Below, piece after piece: positions 1-10,539 of a stretch of 64,000 nt of DNA; the stretch's first letter is position 1, and every line of letters begins with the position of its first letter. Under the pieces are notes generated by a model. That model did no database searches. It was not told the DNA's origin and worked only from the letters and a program-made list of their open reading frames with translations. This stretch comes from Brachynemurus nebulosus (Eukaryota > Arthropoda > Insecta > Neuroptera > Myrmeleontidae). Location: the NCBI GenBank assembly GCA_035578155.1, contig JAPWDM010000005.1:28512108-28576107 (forward strand). The letters run 5' to 3'. Position numbers and translations under genes: made by a program.

Positions 1-89
1 CTACTGCACCACTTAATTGTCCAACCGAAATTAAACTAATATAAACCAAATGTCCGAGTTTGACAAATAATTTTTGCTATTTGACGAAT

Positions 90-104
90 AGAATATTCTA
101 GAAC
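90..104. promoter_or_regulatory. Perfect heat shock element motif (unit 1)
   Basis: The 15-mer agaatattctagaac fits the HSF trimer consensus nGAAnnTTCnnGAAn at every fixed position. Whether it binds HSF is not known; it is seen here only as a motif inside a tandem repeat. Confidence 0.55.
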
Positions 105-192
105 ATTTATCAAAATGTTCTATTCTGTCTTTTGTTCGATGGCCAATTAAATGGTGCAATCGATTTTTCGATATCTTTGTTTGTTGACGAAT

Positions 193-207
193 AGAACATT
201 CTAGAAT
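193..207. promoter_or_regulatory. Perfect heat shock element motif (unit 2)
   Basis: The 15-mer agaacattctagaat is a second exact nGAAnnTTCnnGAAn match, 103 bp after the first. Confidence 0.55.
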
Positions 208-295
208 TTTTGTCAAAATGCGCTGCTTAATCCAACTTTTAGTAATCAATTCAATAGTGAAGTTTAATTTTTGGTATCTTTGATAGTTCACGAGT

Positions 296-310
296 AGAAT
301 ATTCTAGAAT
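296..310. promoter_or_regulatory. Perfect heat shock element motif (unit 3)
   Basis: The 15-mer agaatattctagaat is a third exact match, again 103 bp on. A fourth unit at 405-419 keeps the first two blocks (GAA, TTC) and has lost the third. Confidence 0.55.
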
Positions 311-440
311 CTTTGTCAGCTTCCGCGTCTTTTAAGCTGATGAATGCGATAGTGAAGTTGACTTTTCGACAGCTTTCTAAAAGTCGTCACTCATATTCAT
401 TAGTAGAACATTCAATTTCCTTTGTCTACACAACCGAATT

Positions 441-1128
441 TTAGGTGGAAATTGTCTCTTAAGATAATATTGTTTTAAATAAATTCAGATAAATAATATA
501 TACCAACACCCAAAACAAAAATTTACCGACGCTCCTGATCTTCCGATTTTACGTACTTCCCCTTAAATTTGCACCGACCACTACGTAAAATTGGATTTGT
601 GGTGTATCTCATAAACTGGAATTTTTTTAAATTTTGAATTTGTGATAAGCTGTTAATGCCATCGTGCTCGCCGCAGGCCACCCAAATTTTGTATATAACT
701 TGTGTTTTGCATAAATAGATTTTAATAATTTTAGTTACAAGAAAAACAAAGAGTCCACTTCGTGCACCCAGCATTAACATATTTTACGTTTGCGCATGCA
801 CAGTAACTATCACTGCTTTGATTGTGTTGAAACTTATAACGGATCCAATACAATTTCCCTAAAACGGTAGCACGGTTAAAACAAAACGGTAGCATCTTTA
901 AAACAAAACCGAACAATTTATAAAAATTTTGTTGAAAATGGTCAAACCGGTTTGAAGTACAAGAATGACTGACGCGAAATCAAAATTGTTCAGGTCGTTC
1001 TGAAACATAAAACGCTGGTGAAAATTTTAATTTTGGAAGAAAAAGTGTTTTATGTTGCAATTCTTTCGCTACTTCAGTAGTCTCGGAAACATGAGATAAA
1101 TAAATAGGCGAAATTTTGTTATTTTTTA
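441..1128. other. AT-rich stretch, no gene seen
   Basis: Only short interrupted frames are present on either strand, with no splice-bounded open block and no clear repeat. Confidence 0.5.
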
Positions 1129-1131
1129 TTA

Positions 1132-1246
1132 CTCATGCGGGAGAAGTACTAATTTGGCGCACACATTTCTGTACGCAAAACAGCTGTTTGCCCACTGTAC
1201 TCTTCCCGCATACTTTTTTGCGTGTGGGAAGTAACTTTCCACACGC
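1132..1246. repeat. Small foldback repeat
   Basis: ACTCATGCGGGAGAAGTAC (1132-1150) is inverted near 1197-1213 as GTACTCTTCCCGCATAC. Just after it lies a compact hairpin at 1219-1245 with stem GCGTGTGGGAAG against CTTTCCACACGC. The GCGGGAA-type words resemble those in the foldbacks at 1.5 kb and 63.8 kb, so these may be related MITEs. Confidence 0.55.
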
Positions 1247-1457
1247 AAATTGACAATAAAACACGCAAAGACGCCTCTTAATTTTTCATTTAATAAATAT
1301 TTCATAATTATTTCTATAGAAACCACCAACAAAGTAATTTAAACGAAAATTAATTCAGAGAAAAAAGACGAACACTTAAAAATATTATTTTAAAAAGTGA
1401 TAAAAATGTCCAAAATAGTGATAATAATAGAAAAAAGTATGTGAAATTTGTAATAAA

Positions 1458-1594
1458 AAATAGTATGTGCAACTCGTGCGGGATTGTCGATTATCCCACT
1501 TTAGCGAATGAGCGCACTCACTACGTTCGTGCGCTCAACTTTGCTTTCGTAGGCAATCGACAATTTCCCGCACTTATTGCACAATATACTATTT
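1458..1594. repeat. Palindromic MITE-like element
   Basis: The left end aaatagtatgtgcaa..cgtgcgggattgtcgatt is inverted at the right end as aatcgacaatttcccgcac..ttgcacaatatactattt. The arms are about 36 bp, and the middle holds a second palindrome around gcgcactcactacgttcgtgcgct's core. The terminal words (agtatattg, gtgcgggaa) resemble the elements at 59.5 and 63.8 kb. Confidence 0.7.
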
Positions 1595-1595
1595 C

Positions 1596-1740
1596 CTTCA
1601 CCCTAGTGCATATAACCCTTTCAATTTTTTCGGTATTTATTTTGAGAAGACGTCGCAGTAATTTTGTTATTTTGCCTTCACCCTAGTGCATATAACCCCT
1701 TCAATTTTTTCGGTATTTATTTTGAGAAGACGTTGCAGTA
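1596..1740. repeat. 80-bp tandem duplication
   Basis: The unit beginning cttcaccctagtgcatataa occurs at 1596 and again at 1676 with very few differences through 'gagaagacgt(c/t)gcagta'. It directly abuts the palindromic element to its left. The near identity suggests a recent duplication. Confidence 0.9.
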
Positions 1741-3040
1741 GTCAATTCTCATAAATTCCACTGTAGGCATGCAATACCAATACTCAGTACTCTGTAATAA
1801 TACAAATCGGTTGCGTTTCGATTGCCATAATTATTTGCAATATATAGAATATTAATAACAAGATTCTATATTAAAACCATAATAATAATTGTCTTAATAT
1901 CTTACCTACTGTAATAATTAGATTGCTTTGTCGTTACAATATTGGATTGATATTCAATAATTATCATGTAACATTGTCTCATCATTTGGTTGGTCTACCT
2001 ATTTGTGTTGGTTATCTAACGTACATATACGGAATATATCTGTGTCATGCGAATAGGAATGTACGGTTGAGTGTTACGAAATTAGAAATTGATTTTGATC
2101 AGAGTAATATATACACAAGAATGTTGACAAGAATAAATGGAACTAGGTATGTAAAGATGCCGATTCCGATACCCATATAACGGTTGATATAATCGGCAAG
2201 TCAATATATCAGCCAATATCACACAGTTTGGAAAGCGAAAATTCAAAAAATTTTCAACCGCAAGCCTCATACAAAATGGTTTGCATAACATATTTTCTGC
2301 AAATAATTTGAAATAGCTTTGTATTCTTAAGGTAGTTGGTCGATAAAATGACTTTTTCAAAGGAATTTAACGAAACTTCTCTAGATATTTATTTAATCCA
2401 ATAACAGTAAATCGAGTCCTTACCCAAAATAAAATTGACCATCCCAATTTTGAGAAAAACAATTTCAAAGTTTTGTAATTTTAACACGGGCTCTTATGGC
2501 AAACTTTATTTTTTTTTTTTAATAAAATGAAAACGTGTCAAAGGAATTTGATAAAAATTTCATATGTTATTTAACACAAAATTACAAACCATATTTAATA
2601 AAAAATTAAAGTTACTGACCACGTCGTTTTTGAACTATTATTTAAAAACATCATTTTGCAACGTTTTTACAACGCTTTTTCGACAATATTTTTATATTGC
2701 TACAACATAAGCGGGCGGAAATTCAAAAAAACAAGTGGTGTACAAATATAATCACTGAAGAATAAGTATTAATACATTATTTAATTTTTGATAAAAGAAA
2801 ATTTTTTTGCTGAGATATACTTTTGTACCTGACTATCTCAGAGCAACTACGTTAACAAAAATCTATCAAAAGTAAACTTTAATTACTGACTTTATGTATC
2901 GGTATATTTTTTCTGAATTTTGATTTGACATTTTTTTTACTCTTCCCACAAGATCGAGTCTCTCTTAAGTATCTATAGGTAAGTTTTATGCATATAAACG
3001 CCCGAGGTACTTATAATTTGGTTTATTATCTACTGAGGCA
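1741..3040. other. AT-rich stretch, no gene seen
   Basis: Short frames only. There is nothing I can assign apart from weak pieces resembling the GATAC-rich repeat that follows. Confidence 0.5.
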
Positions 3041-3106
3041 TCGATATCGGTATCGGTATCGGTATCGCCAATTATTTACTACAATAATCGGTATCGGTAT
3101 CGTATC
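3041..3106. repeat. ATCGGT hexamer microsatellite
   Basis: Runs of (ATCGGT)n occur at about 3043-3067 and again at about 3088-3105, separated by a short AT-rich spacer. The spacing suggests one longer tract broken by mutation. Confidence 0.75.
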
Positions 3107-3215
3107 GACAAAATTAAGTATCGTTATATCCCTAATTGGAACTGTGAGAGGAAACAATGCGTAGTGACTATCTAACGAAATAACACTGATATGGTTTTTG
3201 GCTGAAGTACAGGTA

Positions 3216-4231
3216 CCGTCATTTGGGGTGAAATTGATCATCGGGGGTGAGATTGTTCACTAAATCATATTTTTTAAAATTGAATATACCGCCAGAACTA
3301 TAGTTTAGAATGCGATTTTACCGACCGATAATGGAAGAAATAAGATGGCTGAAAATACCCTATGCACGTCAAGTTCAGCAGTTCTATATACATATTTAAA
3401 AAAAAAAATATAGTGTATTAAAAGAAGTCGTATTTTTGGCTGAAATTGAACTTTTAAAACTTTATCTGATAAGTCAAAATCTAAACACAGTCTTTATATT
3501 TTAATAAAATACACATAATTGTTGTTGCTTTGTAACCATCACGTGTTTGGCTGTACATAATCAGTTCAGTATTTTTTGTCATATTGGTCATATTATTGCG
3601 TGAGGTGAGATTAGTCATATACATGGGGTGAGATTGTTCAATTATTGTATTGAAAGATTAAGTGCGTATAGCCGTATACAATATATCTGACCATGTTTTA
3701 TACTCTTTAAAACTGTTTTAAAGAGTATCAAATTTATTATAAGCATCAAACAAACTTTTTTTACAATAAGAATTTTTTTGAAAATTTAAAAAAAATGGTG
3801 GTCAAACAGATTTTTCTTTTAATTAGGGCCATGAAAAAAAATTTTTTCCCCAAAAAATAGGCGATGAACAAAAAAACCTTTTTTTTCTGACCTTCTACGG
3901 ACAGCTACGGACTCCCTCCTTAAGCCCGGGCGGTGAGGCTGTAACCCCGGTTACACCACCCTCTCGTCAGGCCTACTCTTAATGAAGAAAGTGCGTTTTT
4001 AGGGCTGCGAATTCGTGTGAATAATGTCACCCCATAACAAGTATGAGACTGTTCATGGCTTGCTTGCTTCCTGTAGACTATGATTTGAAATGTAAGGAAA
4101 CGACATTTTGCAATAAGGTCCGTATTACCATCGTCTATACATATAAACCCATTTTGCTCCGATTGTGTTTTATTTCTACAAAATTAAGACCAAAATACGT
4201 TTTTTTTGATCAATTCCACCTCAAATGACGG
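3216..4231. mobile_element. TIR element with iterated GGGGTGAGATTGTTCA motif
   Basis: The left end CCGTCATTTGGGGTGAAATT (3216-3235, continuing gatca to 3240) is inverted at 4207-4231 with 23 of 25 matches. The subterminal motif GGGGTGAGATTGTTCA recurs near 3243, 3604 (degenerate), 3625 and 4041 (degenerate). The left end is preceded by TA. No intact transposase frame is present, so this is non-autonomous or decayed. A GC-rich patch at 3891-3985 (palindromic GTAACCCCGGTTAC core) is unlike the rest and may be another insertion. The CCGTCA..TTGGG end resembles the right end of the element finishing at 36114. Confidence 0.75.
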
Positions 4232-4660
4232 CAATCGTAATTTAGTGAACTAGATAAAGGACTAATGTTTGTTGTTGTCTTTACGTGTGATACTGAATTG
4301 ATTTATGATAAAGATTCAATATTTCTCCGTGTAGCGAATAGAAATTTCATTCAGTTATTTAGAGAACTTTAATCGTTATAGCACCCGTAAGGTCCCACCA
4401 GTTATGCTAAATCATGTACAACATTCACCAATGGATGATCTATCTATCTAGTGTGATGCAACTGACACAAAATAGTACATTACTTGACAAAGACCTTAAG
4501 TTTAGACATAAAAAGGACCAGTACTTGTTACAATAACTTACCATTCGAGAGGTTGAAAAATGTATTTTTTTTCAATAATAAGTTATTGTACGTCTTGATA
4601 AATTTTTAAAAATTTATACAATTCTTAAATCGATCTCAGTATACCTATGATAACCTCTAT
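4232..4660. other. AT-rich stretch, no gene seen
   Basis: No open block, repeat or RNA gene recognised. Confidence 0.5.
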
Positions 4661-5171
4661 TAGGGCCCCATACACGGTGAGATCTGTATCGATACCTTGT
4701 ATCGATACAAATAGCGATACATATATCTGAGATTTGTATCATGTTTATTTAGCACACACACGCTGAGACCGAATCGTAAAACCTCAGCACAGATAAAAAA
4801 ATTTTATTAATAAAGAAATGTGCGATCTACGACCTGTGGCACCTGTGCTATTAGCAATTGCAATACAAACATCTTTACATATTGAATCCCGTAGACATGG
4901 GTATAATTTATACATATTAATAAAATCTTCCCAAAAATCTCTATCTGCAGACATGATTATTAAAATAAATAACAATTATTTACTTTATTAACTGTCAAAA
5001 TAAAAATGCAACCATAGTTACGACGATACTTGAGACAAGCACGATACCAGCTGATACTTGCTGATACTGATACAGTGATACCGAGACAATCACATACACG
5101 ACGAGATCTGTATCATGATACTGATACCTGTAACATGTAGCGATATAGATCTCATCGTGTATGGGGCCCTA
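4661..5171. mobile_element. 511-bp MITE with GATAC-rich ends
   Basis: TAGGGCCCCATACACGRTGA opens the left end (4661) and is inverted at the right end (5152-5171). The terminal inverted repeat extends through AGATCT. The ends are packed with GATAC/GTATC words, and an internal direct copy of 'acacgacgagatctgtatc' lies near 5097. No coding capacity is visible. The superfamily is not certain from the ends alone. Confidence 0.8.
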
Positions 5172-5312
5172 TGATTTGATATAAACTAGTTTCACAAATA
5201 TTTTCATATTTGCGTCACCTACGTCACTTTGAGGCTGAATTATTCGTGTCAACTTAACAATATGAAACTTATATATGGAAATGTACATTTCTGTCGAGGC
5301 ATCTTCCGCGCA

Positions 5313-5315
<3 letters not shown>

Positions 5316-5399
<84 letters not shown>
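5316..5399. repeat. (TA)42 microsatellite
   Basis: Uninterrupted alternating AT/TA of 84 bp. Open frames across it encode only Ile-Tyr repeats and are artefacts. Confidence 0.98.
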
Positions 5400-5401
<2 letters not shown>

Positions 5402-5632
5402 TGGTTGGTACTTGCAATGTAATTATTGAATGTAATGTATCTTGTATATATCAAACCATCAAAATTACATTTATTGTTTTGGAGCAACACTATTAAAATG
5501 GTACGATGCACAGACAGGGTGTCCTAATTTCACATAATCATCTTATAAAATTTAATTCGATTTGAGGCGCCCGGCCTAAGATATATTCTATGTATTTGTT
5601 AATAAAAATTGTACAACCTTTTTTATTCTAGT

Positions 5633-7803
5633 TAGAGATGTGCACTAGTCTCGTGACGAGTAATTTTACCCATTTTTGACCGTCACAAAACGATTTTGTG
5701 ACCGATATAGTTATGACAATACCGTCACAAATTACCGTCATCTAGTAGAATACATTTGAATTAAAAATCATAACATATATTAAAAATAGTAACGTGATGT
5801 CATTCGTGCTATGTTTATTTACTGTATATAGGGTATAATATATAGTGTTCATTTTTAACATGTAATAAATCAATAAACCGAAATCCAATAAATAAATAAA
5901 AATATTTTATATCTCAAAAATGTCTAAAAATGAATAAATAGATTTCCGTTTTATTATAATATGTATATCATAATGTTAGTAATAAATTTAAGATATTGAA
6001 ATAATAATTAGCAAAATTCTTTTTACAAACTATTATATTTAAAAAAAATCTGGTAAGTGGGTACATGCACTTAAGGGGGGGGGGGGGTAAGGTTTTAAAA
6101 GCAAAAAAATGGCATATTTTCATGATTTTTTTTTAGAGATATGAATAATGTTGGCTTATTTATTTCATGTACACGTTATAGTATAATATCTGAAGTATCT
6201 TTGAAAAAATTTTCAATTACAAATATCGATAAATAAGTCCGTGACAGCGAATTTCCGGAGGCGCCTCGAAAAAAAGTTGTTTTGCGGTGAACATCATAAC
6301 TTGGTACCGGATCATCCGAGACAAAAAAATCGAAATGCGTTTAAAAGGGGATATGTCTCCCTAGGGAGTCAGGAAGAGTTTTTTGTATTTTTCGATTTTT
6401 TTATTTTTGGCAGCATTTTGAAGTGAAAAACGCAATTTTTGCTAAAAATTTCGGTTAATTTTTTATTATAAACTGGAAAAAAATAGCAAAAAAAAAAAAA
6501 AACTCGACCTGATTACCTGTTGATTTATGTGTAGAAACAGTGTACAAAATTCCAACAAAATTGGTGAAGTAGATTTTGAGTTACGATGTTCGCGGACTTC
6601 AAAAATGTTGTGTGCGAGAAAATGGATTTAAAGTTTTTTATACTCAAAAATCCAAAACTAAGCATCAATAAAATGATATAATATTTTATACTTACGCGGT
6701 TAATTATAGTAAGTATTTGTTTTGTATAAGATTTGTAAGTATAAAATTAAAGTAAATTTTATACTTAGCAGGTAGGCGCGTCGCGCAGGTACCAGACAGG
6801 TATAAAAATCGAGCATGAGGGGCGGTCGCTTGAAACGCTGTATCTTCATTAGTTTTGCTGGGATTTACTTGAAATTTTGACACAACACGCTCGACATGTT
6901 GTACATTCAGAAAAAAAATTTAAAAAAAAAAATGCAAAAAAAAATTTTAAAAACCTTACCCCCCCCCCTTAAACATTTTTTTCGGTAAATTATATAAGCA
7001 TACTGGGATCAGACTTTACTATTTTAAAGACGTTCGAGCGCGTCCACAAAACACTACAGAATAATGTTATGTAGCTACCACAAAACACTATACCTGTATG
7101 TTATGCATACAGAGCTTGTACTTGTTCATGTGTCATATCGTGTCGTGTATATGGGTGATTGCTATACGTACCACTTATATACTGACCTATGACATCTATA
7201 TTATGTACGTTTACACTTCAAATTTTACCAGAATACTAATTTCAATAATTAATATTTCATTTTAACGTTCGTCAACACGATTTTTTTTGTGCAACTATAT
7301 AAATTGCATATTCCTAAGAATATTTTTAAACATTTTTTATTATGGTATCTACTCTTATTACTTACTATAATTTTTAAAATGAAGAAATGCTGTTTCGAAT
7401 ACTTTTTCCTAATAGCTCTGCGTTAAAAATTTGATTTTTAATAATCAATTACTTTAAGAAATGATCTTTGAGGGAAGATAACTATGTAATTGAACGTGTC
7501 AGTTCTCTAAAATTAAAATTTTTATTAACTATTAGGTTTGACACACGAACGTCCTTAAGATCATAAAAAAACCAAAAAAACCTAGAAAAATTGTTATAAC
7601 TAGATAAACAATTTTTTTGGAAAAAAACCGTCACGAAACGTCTTATAGTTGTATTTGACGGTCACAATTGTGACTAACCCTGTGATCGTCACTTACCCAA
7701 CAGACTAGTTAAAAAAAAATTGTGACGTCAATAACCGTCATAAGACGGTATTTGTGACGGTTACGTCAGATGAATTCTAACTACCGGTAATTGCACATCT
7801 CTA
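5633..7803. mobile_element. Non-autonomous hAT transposon with intact 8-bp TSD
   Basis: The terminal inverted repeats are TAGAGATGTGCA (5633-5644) and TGCACATCTCTA (7792-7803). Both sides are flanked by the same 8 bp, ATTCTAGT (5625-5632 and 7804-7811), the signature of hAT insertion. The subterminal regions (about 5650-5750 and 7620-7770) are dense in TTGTGACGGT/ACCGTCACAA words, as expected for hAT transposase binding sites. No hAT transposase frame remains. It carries a TTAA element at 6075-6968, which must be the younger insertion. Confidence 0.92.
6075..6968. mobile_element. TTAA-flanked element with poly-G terminal repeats
   Basis: TTAA at 6071-6074 and 6969-6972 flanks an element whose ends are G13-TAAGGTTTTAAAA on the left and the inverse of G10-TAAGGTTTTTAAAA on the right. 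TTAA duplication is the hallmark of the piggyBac superfamily. The 894-bp body has no transposase. A moderately GC-rich block at 6241-6380 is open on the plus strand for 61 codons but shows no known motif. Confidence 0.85.
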
Positions 7804-8253
7804 ATTCTAGTCCATTTTGTAGCTATTATTGTGTAGACGAATATATTAAAATTTCAAATCGGTCGGTTAGATAGTTTTTAAGTTATCGTGCACGCCGATT
7901 ATAAAAACGTTGTTTTGAGTAATTAGTATCTAAAGTTTTGATTAAGTGTATTCCCCCATTATAGTACTTGGCGCCATAAACTTCGAAAGTGTTTGAAATT
8001 TTCAGAGAATATTATTGAAATACAATACTTTCCAGTAGGACACTTTTTAGAAAAGTCGATTTCTTCAACCCGATAAATTGAAATGTAGCATCAAAGTATA
8101 GCAAAAGAGGAATCGAATTTTTTGTTTCTGTAAGACTGAAAATGTTCTACTTCCCGGATTCCAGTTTTTTTACCAGTTTCATCGACGTAAAAATGTGACA
8201 CAAATTCAATCAATTAAATAAAAGTGTTATTTTTGCAAAATCTTTTCAACAAT

Positions 8254-8704
8254 TAGGGCCGATCCACATTATTGCTCCGCTCTCGGTACAATATCACTAC
8301 CTTTCCGATTCGATAAAATATTCTTACACAAGAAACAGTGTATTCACATCATCGCTTCGATATCAGTCGCGGTCCAGTCTCGCTCTACTACCGCTCCAAT
8401 ACGAATACCACTCAGATAACATTTTATCGGAGTGATATCAGAGTTGTTATGACTTGTACCTACAGTGTAAACACTTATTATGATTCCACTCCGCGTCGAT
8501 TGCATTTAGTTGTTATAAAAAGATGTTTGTATCGAACGAAGACCGAACTGATAGCGTACTCAGAGCGGCATTATAATATGAATGGAGAACGAATAGGTAC
8601 CAGCATAGTATTAGCACTGTAATGTGAACACAACAAGATTATATTGGAGCGCGACCGGAGCGGGAGTGTACCAATATCGGCACTGTAATGTGGATCGGGC
8701 CTTA
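8254..8704. mobile_element. 450-bp TIR element (AGGGCC..GATCCACATTA ends)
   Basis: The left end TAGGGCCGATCCACATTA is matched by the inverted right end TAAGGCCCGATCCACATTA. The inner arms also mirror each other in words such as GCTCCG and TATTGGTAC. GC content is higher than the neighbourhood. A 94-codon open frame lies within it but is explained by the GC-rich inverted arms rather than by a gene. It lies just upstream of the putative exon at 8831. Confidence 0.75.
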
Positions 8705-8830
8705 TTGGGAATCACTTTATATGTAATTCATTTCTTGTATACGTTTAAATTATTATATAAATTTATTGAGAATAAACTTGAACTTCCAAGAAAAAAGCTA
8801 TGTATCATTTCAAAACTTTAAATAGCTCAA

Positions 8831-9034
8831 ATGAACTTAGATGATTATTTACTTGCACCAGTTAATGTTGAAAGTAATCAAAGAAGTTTGAATTCGTCTC
8901 CATTTAAACAGAAAAGGAAAACTGGCTCACATAATAAAGTGTTTCGTACAAATCAGAAATGCAGGAATGGATACAAAATTTATGTGAACGAGAGTATCAT
9001 CAAACCCAGTATGTTTTTATCACTTGCCCGCCAG
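8831..9034 (+). CDS. Candidate first coding exon, unknown gene
   Basis: The ATG at 8831 (context ctcaaATG) opens 68 codons that end exactly at a plausible donor, CCAG|GTAAAT, in phase 0. The frame starts MNLDDYLLAPVNVE and has a basic stretch (KQKRKTGSHNK); it ends SLARQ. An in-frame stop lies a few codons upstream, so this ATG or a nearby acceptor decides the start. The next exon candidate at 9481 also begins in phase 0, so the two join without a frame break. Against it: a second frame is also open from 8959, base composition is only slightly above background, and I recognise no domain. Treat it as a candidate that needs transcript support. Confidence 0.35.
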
Positions 9035-9480
9035 GTAAATTTCAAATTGACAAGGATGTTGCATTAAATGAGAAAATAAATTTTACATTACGTTATACAC
9101 TTGAAGGTATCTATGTACATGTAGCGTTGAACATGTCACATGTTGATAATTGCATTACGTTTAATTACTCTTTGTTTATATACAGCATGGTGATGGAAAT
9201 TTTTGTTGTTAAAATTCAATTTAATCTCCAATACTGATATAAACAAGTTCATACTTACCAATTTTATAGCTCGCTAACGCCGAAGTGGTAAGTAGGACGC
9301 ATAAGTAGGTGTTCCTGTTTTACCAGTGCGTTTTACTTACTATTTATCACTTAGGTACTATTAAGCACTTCGATGTGAATGAATAATTATTGTATGTGTA
9401 AAAGGCACTATTGGCGTTCACTGCTGTAGTACAATTAAAATATATTTTTCAAATTTAAATTGATTTAATTCGATTTGCAG

Positions 9481-9597
9481 CAGTTTCAGCACTTGGAAGC
9501 TCGGGTTTGTCAGGTTGACTCGCTGGACAGCGGAAGAGAAAACACTTACGTGGAGAAATGTCTTAGGCAGGCGAAAATAAAGACAAATTCGGTTAGG
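9481..9597 (+). CDS. Internal protein-coding exon, unidentified gene
   Basis: The acceptor tttaattcgatttgcag ends at 9480 and the donor GTAAGT starts at 9598. Between them 117 bp (39 codons, phase 0 to phase 0) are open in one plus-strand frame only; the other two carry stops. The peptide starts QFQHLEARVCQVDSL, continues with DSGRENTYVEKCLRQ and ends KIKTNSVR. It is charged and probably helical, as in a coiled-coil or adaptor region, but I do not recognise the family. GC content is close to one half, well above the surrounding DNA. This is the clearest host-gene signal in the window. A transposable element begins immediately after the donor. Neighbouring downstream exons are not obvious, so the following intron may be very large. 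Confidence 0.6.
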
Positions 9598-9601
9598 GTA
9601 A

Positions 9602-10539
9602 GTGTGGGAGAGATGCCGCGTCGGGAGAGATAACGCAGTAGCTACAGTTCGTCCGTTGATTGATAGATAGCGCTATTTATGGATTAAATGTTTAAAATAA
9701 GTTACTTATTTAAGCTGTATATGGTAACATTTATGACTAGTCCATCAGTTTAGTAATTATCCAACTTTTTATTATTGAAAAGTAAGTTTTTTAACATAAT
9801 ATTTTATCAAGCATTTAATTCATTAGAATTTAAGGATGTACATTTCATTGTTTTAACGAAAATGAGTTTTGTTATTAATTTAGGTATATTTTAAAAGTAC
9901 TGTATAAAATTTTAGGTTAGAATTCCGGACTATGCTTGCTATAGCAACATGCGGCATCTATCCCAACAAAAAGGACAGATGCCGCATTTAAAGTTGGTAT
10001 AGATGCCGCATCATATTACATGTTAAAAACATAGACTTACACCTTAATTATGCACATTTTTTGGACTGTAAATTATGCCACGTAAATATAAAAGATCCAT
10101 TAATGGATCATGAAGAGCCCTCATATTAGTGAAGATAACGAAAATAATGATGATTACCTGTGTATTAAATGTTTTGAAAAGTACTCAGAAACAAACAAAA
10201 AGTTGACTGCGGTTAAGATGTATAAAGTGCCAAAAATGGTTACATATGGCATGCATCATGTATGGGGATGTGTGTAGAATGAAAAATTTTTAATATGAAC
10301 TATGCAGCGTCTCACCTTCTTTGATGCGGCATCTCTCCCATAGGTGTGGAAGAGACGCCGCTTTGCAGACTCTACAATAATGTTAATTATGAATCCTTTG
10401 TGGCTCAAAATTTAAAATTGTTTATAAATAATTTTAAATAACAATGCTTACGTTTATTGTGTACCAAATTTCAAATCAATTAAATGTATACTTTAAGAAT
10501 TATCAAGTGTTTTCAAAATGTACGGCATCTCTCCCGCAT
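9602..10539. mobile_element. TIR element with iterated GCGGCATCTCTCCC motif
   Basis: The left end GTGGGAGAGATGCCGC (9604-9619) is inverted at about 10521-10537. The motif recurs inside near 9622 (degenerate), 9951, 9976, 10000, 10324 and 10343. TA dinucleotides lie next to both ends. No long open frame is present. The element abuts the splice donor of the exon at 9481-9597, and its terminal bases may even contribute to that donor. Confidence 0.75.

Larger units (their letters stand above)
61..440. repeat. 103-bp tandem repeat, about 3.5 units
   Basis: The block GAA-nn-TTC-nn-GAA recurs at 91, 194 and 297, exactly 103 bp apart. A decayed fourth copy begins at 406. Around it each unit shares phrases such as 'ttgacgaata', 'tttgtcaaaatg' and 'caatagtgaagtt'. 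The units are clearly diverged from each other, so the array is old or under mixed constraint. No coding frame spans it. The left edge may lie outside the window. Confidence 0.85.
5512..8050. repeat. Repeat with 'acagggtgtcc' end, split by a hAT insertion
   Basis: The left side begins acagacagggtgtccta. After the hAT insert at 5633-7803 the sequence resumes at the duplicated ATTCTAGT and runs to taggacac near 8036. Only 8 bp of the ends (gtgtccta / taggacac) are clearly inverted, so the boundaries are tentative. A similar 'acagggtgg' start occurs near 63607. Confidence 0.35.

Noticed and set aside
5169..5511. Several open frames encoding long Ile-Tyr repeats
   Set aside because: They are direct translations of the (TA)n tract; the same applies near 12.1, 18.8 and 56.3 kb.
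8338..8622. 94-codon frame in GC-richer DNA
   Set aside because: Lies wholly inside the inverted arms of the TIR element at 8254-8704.
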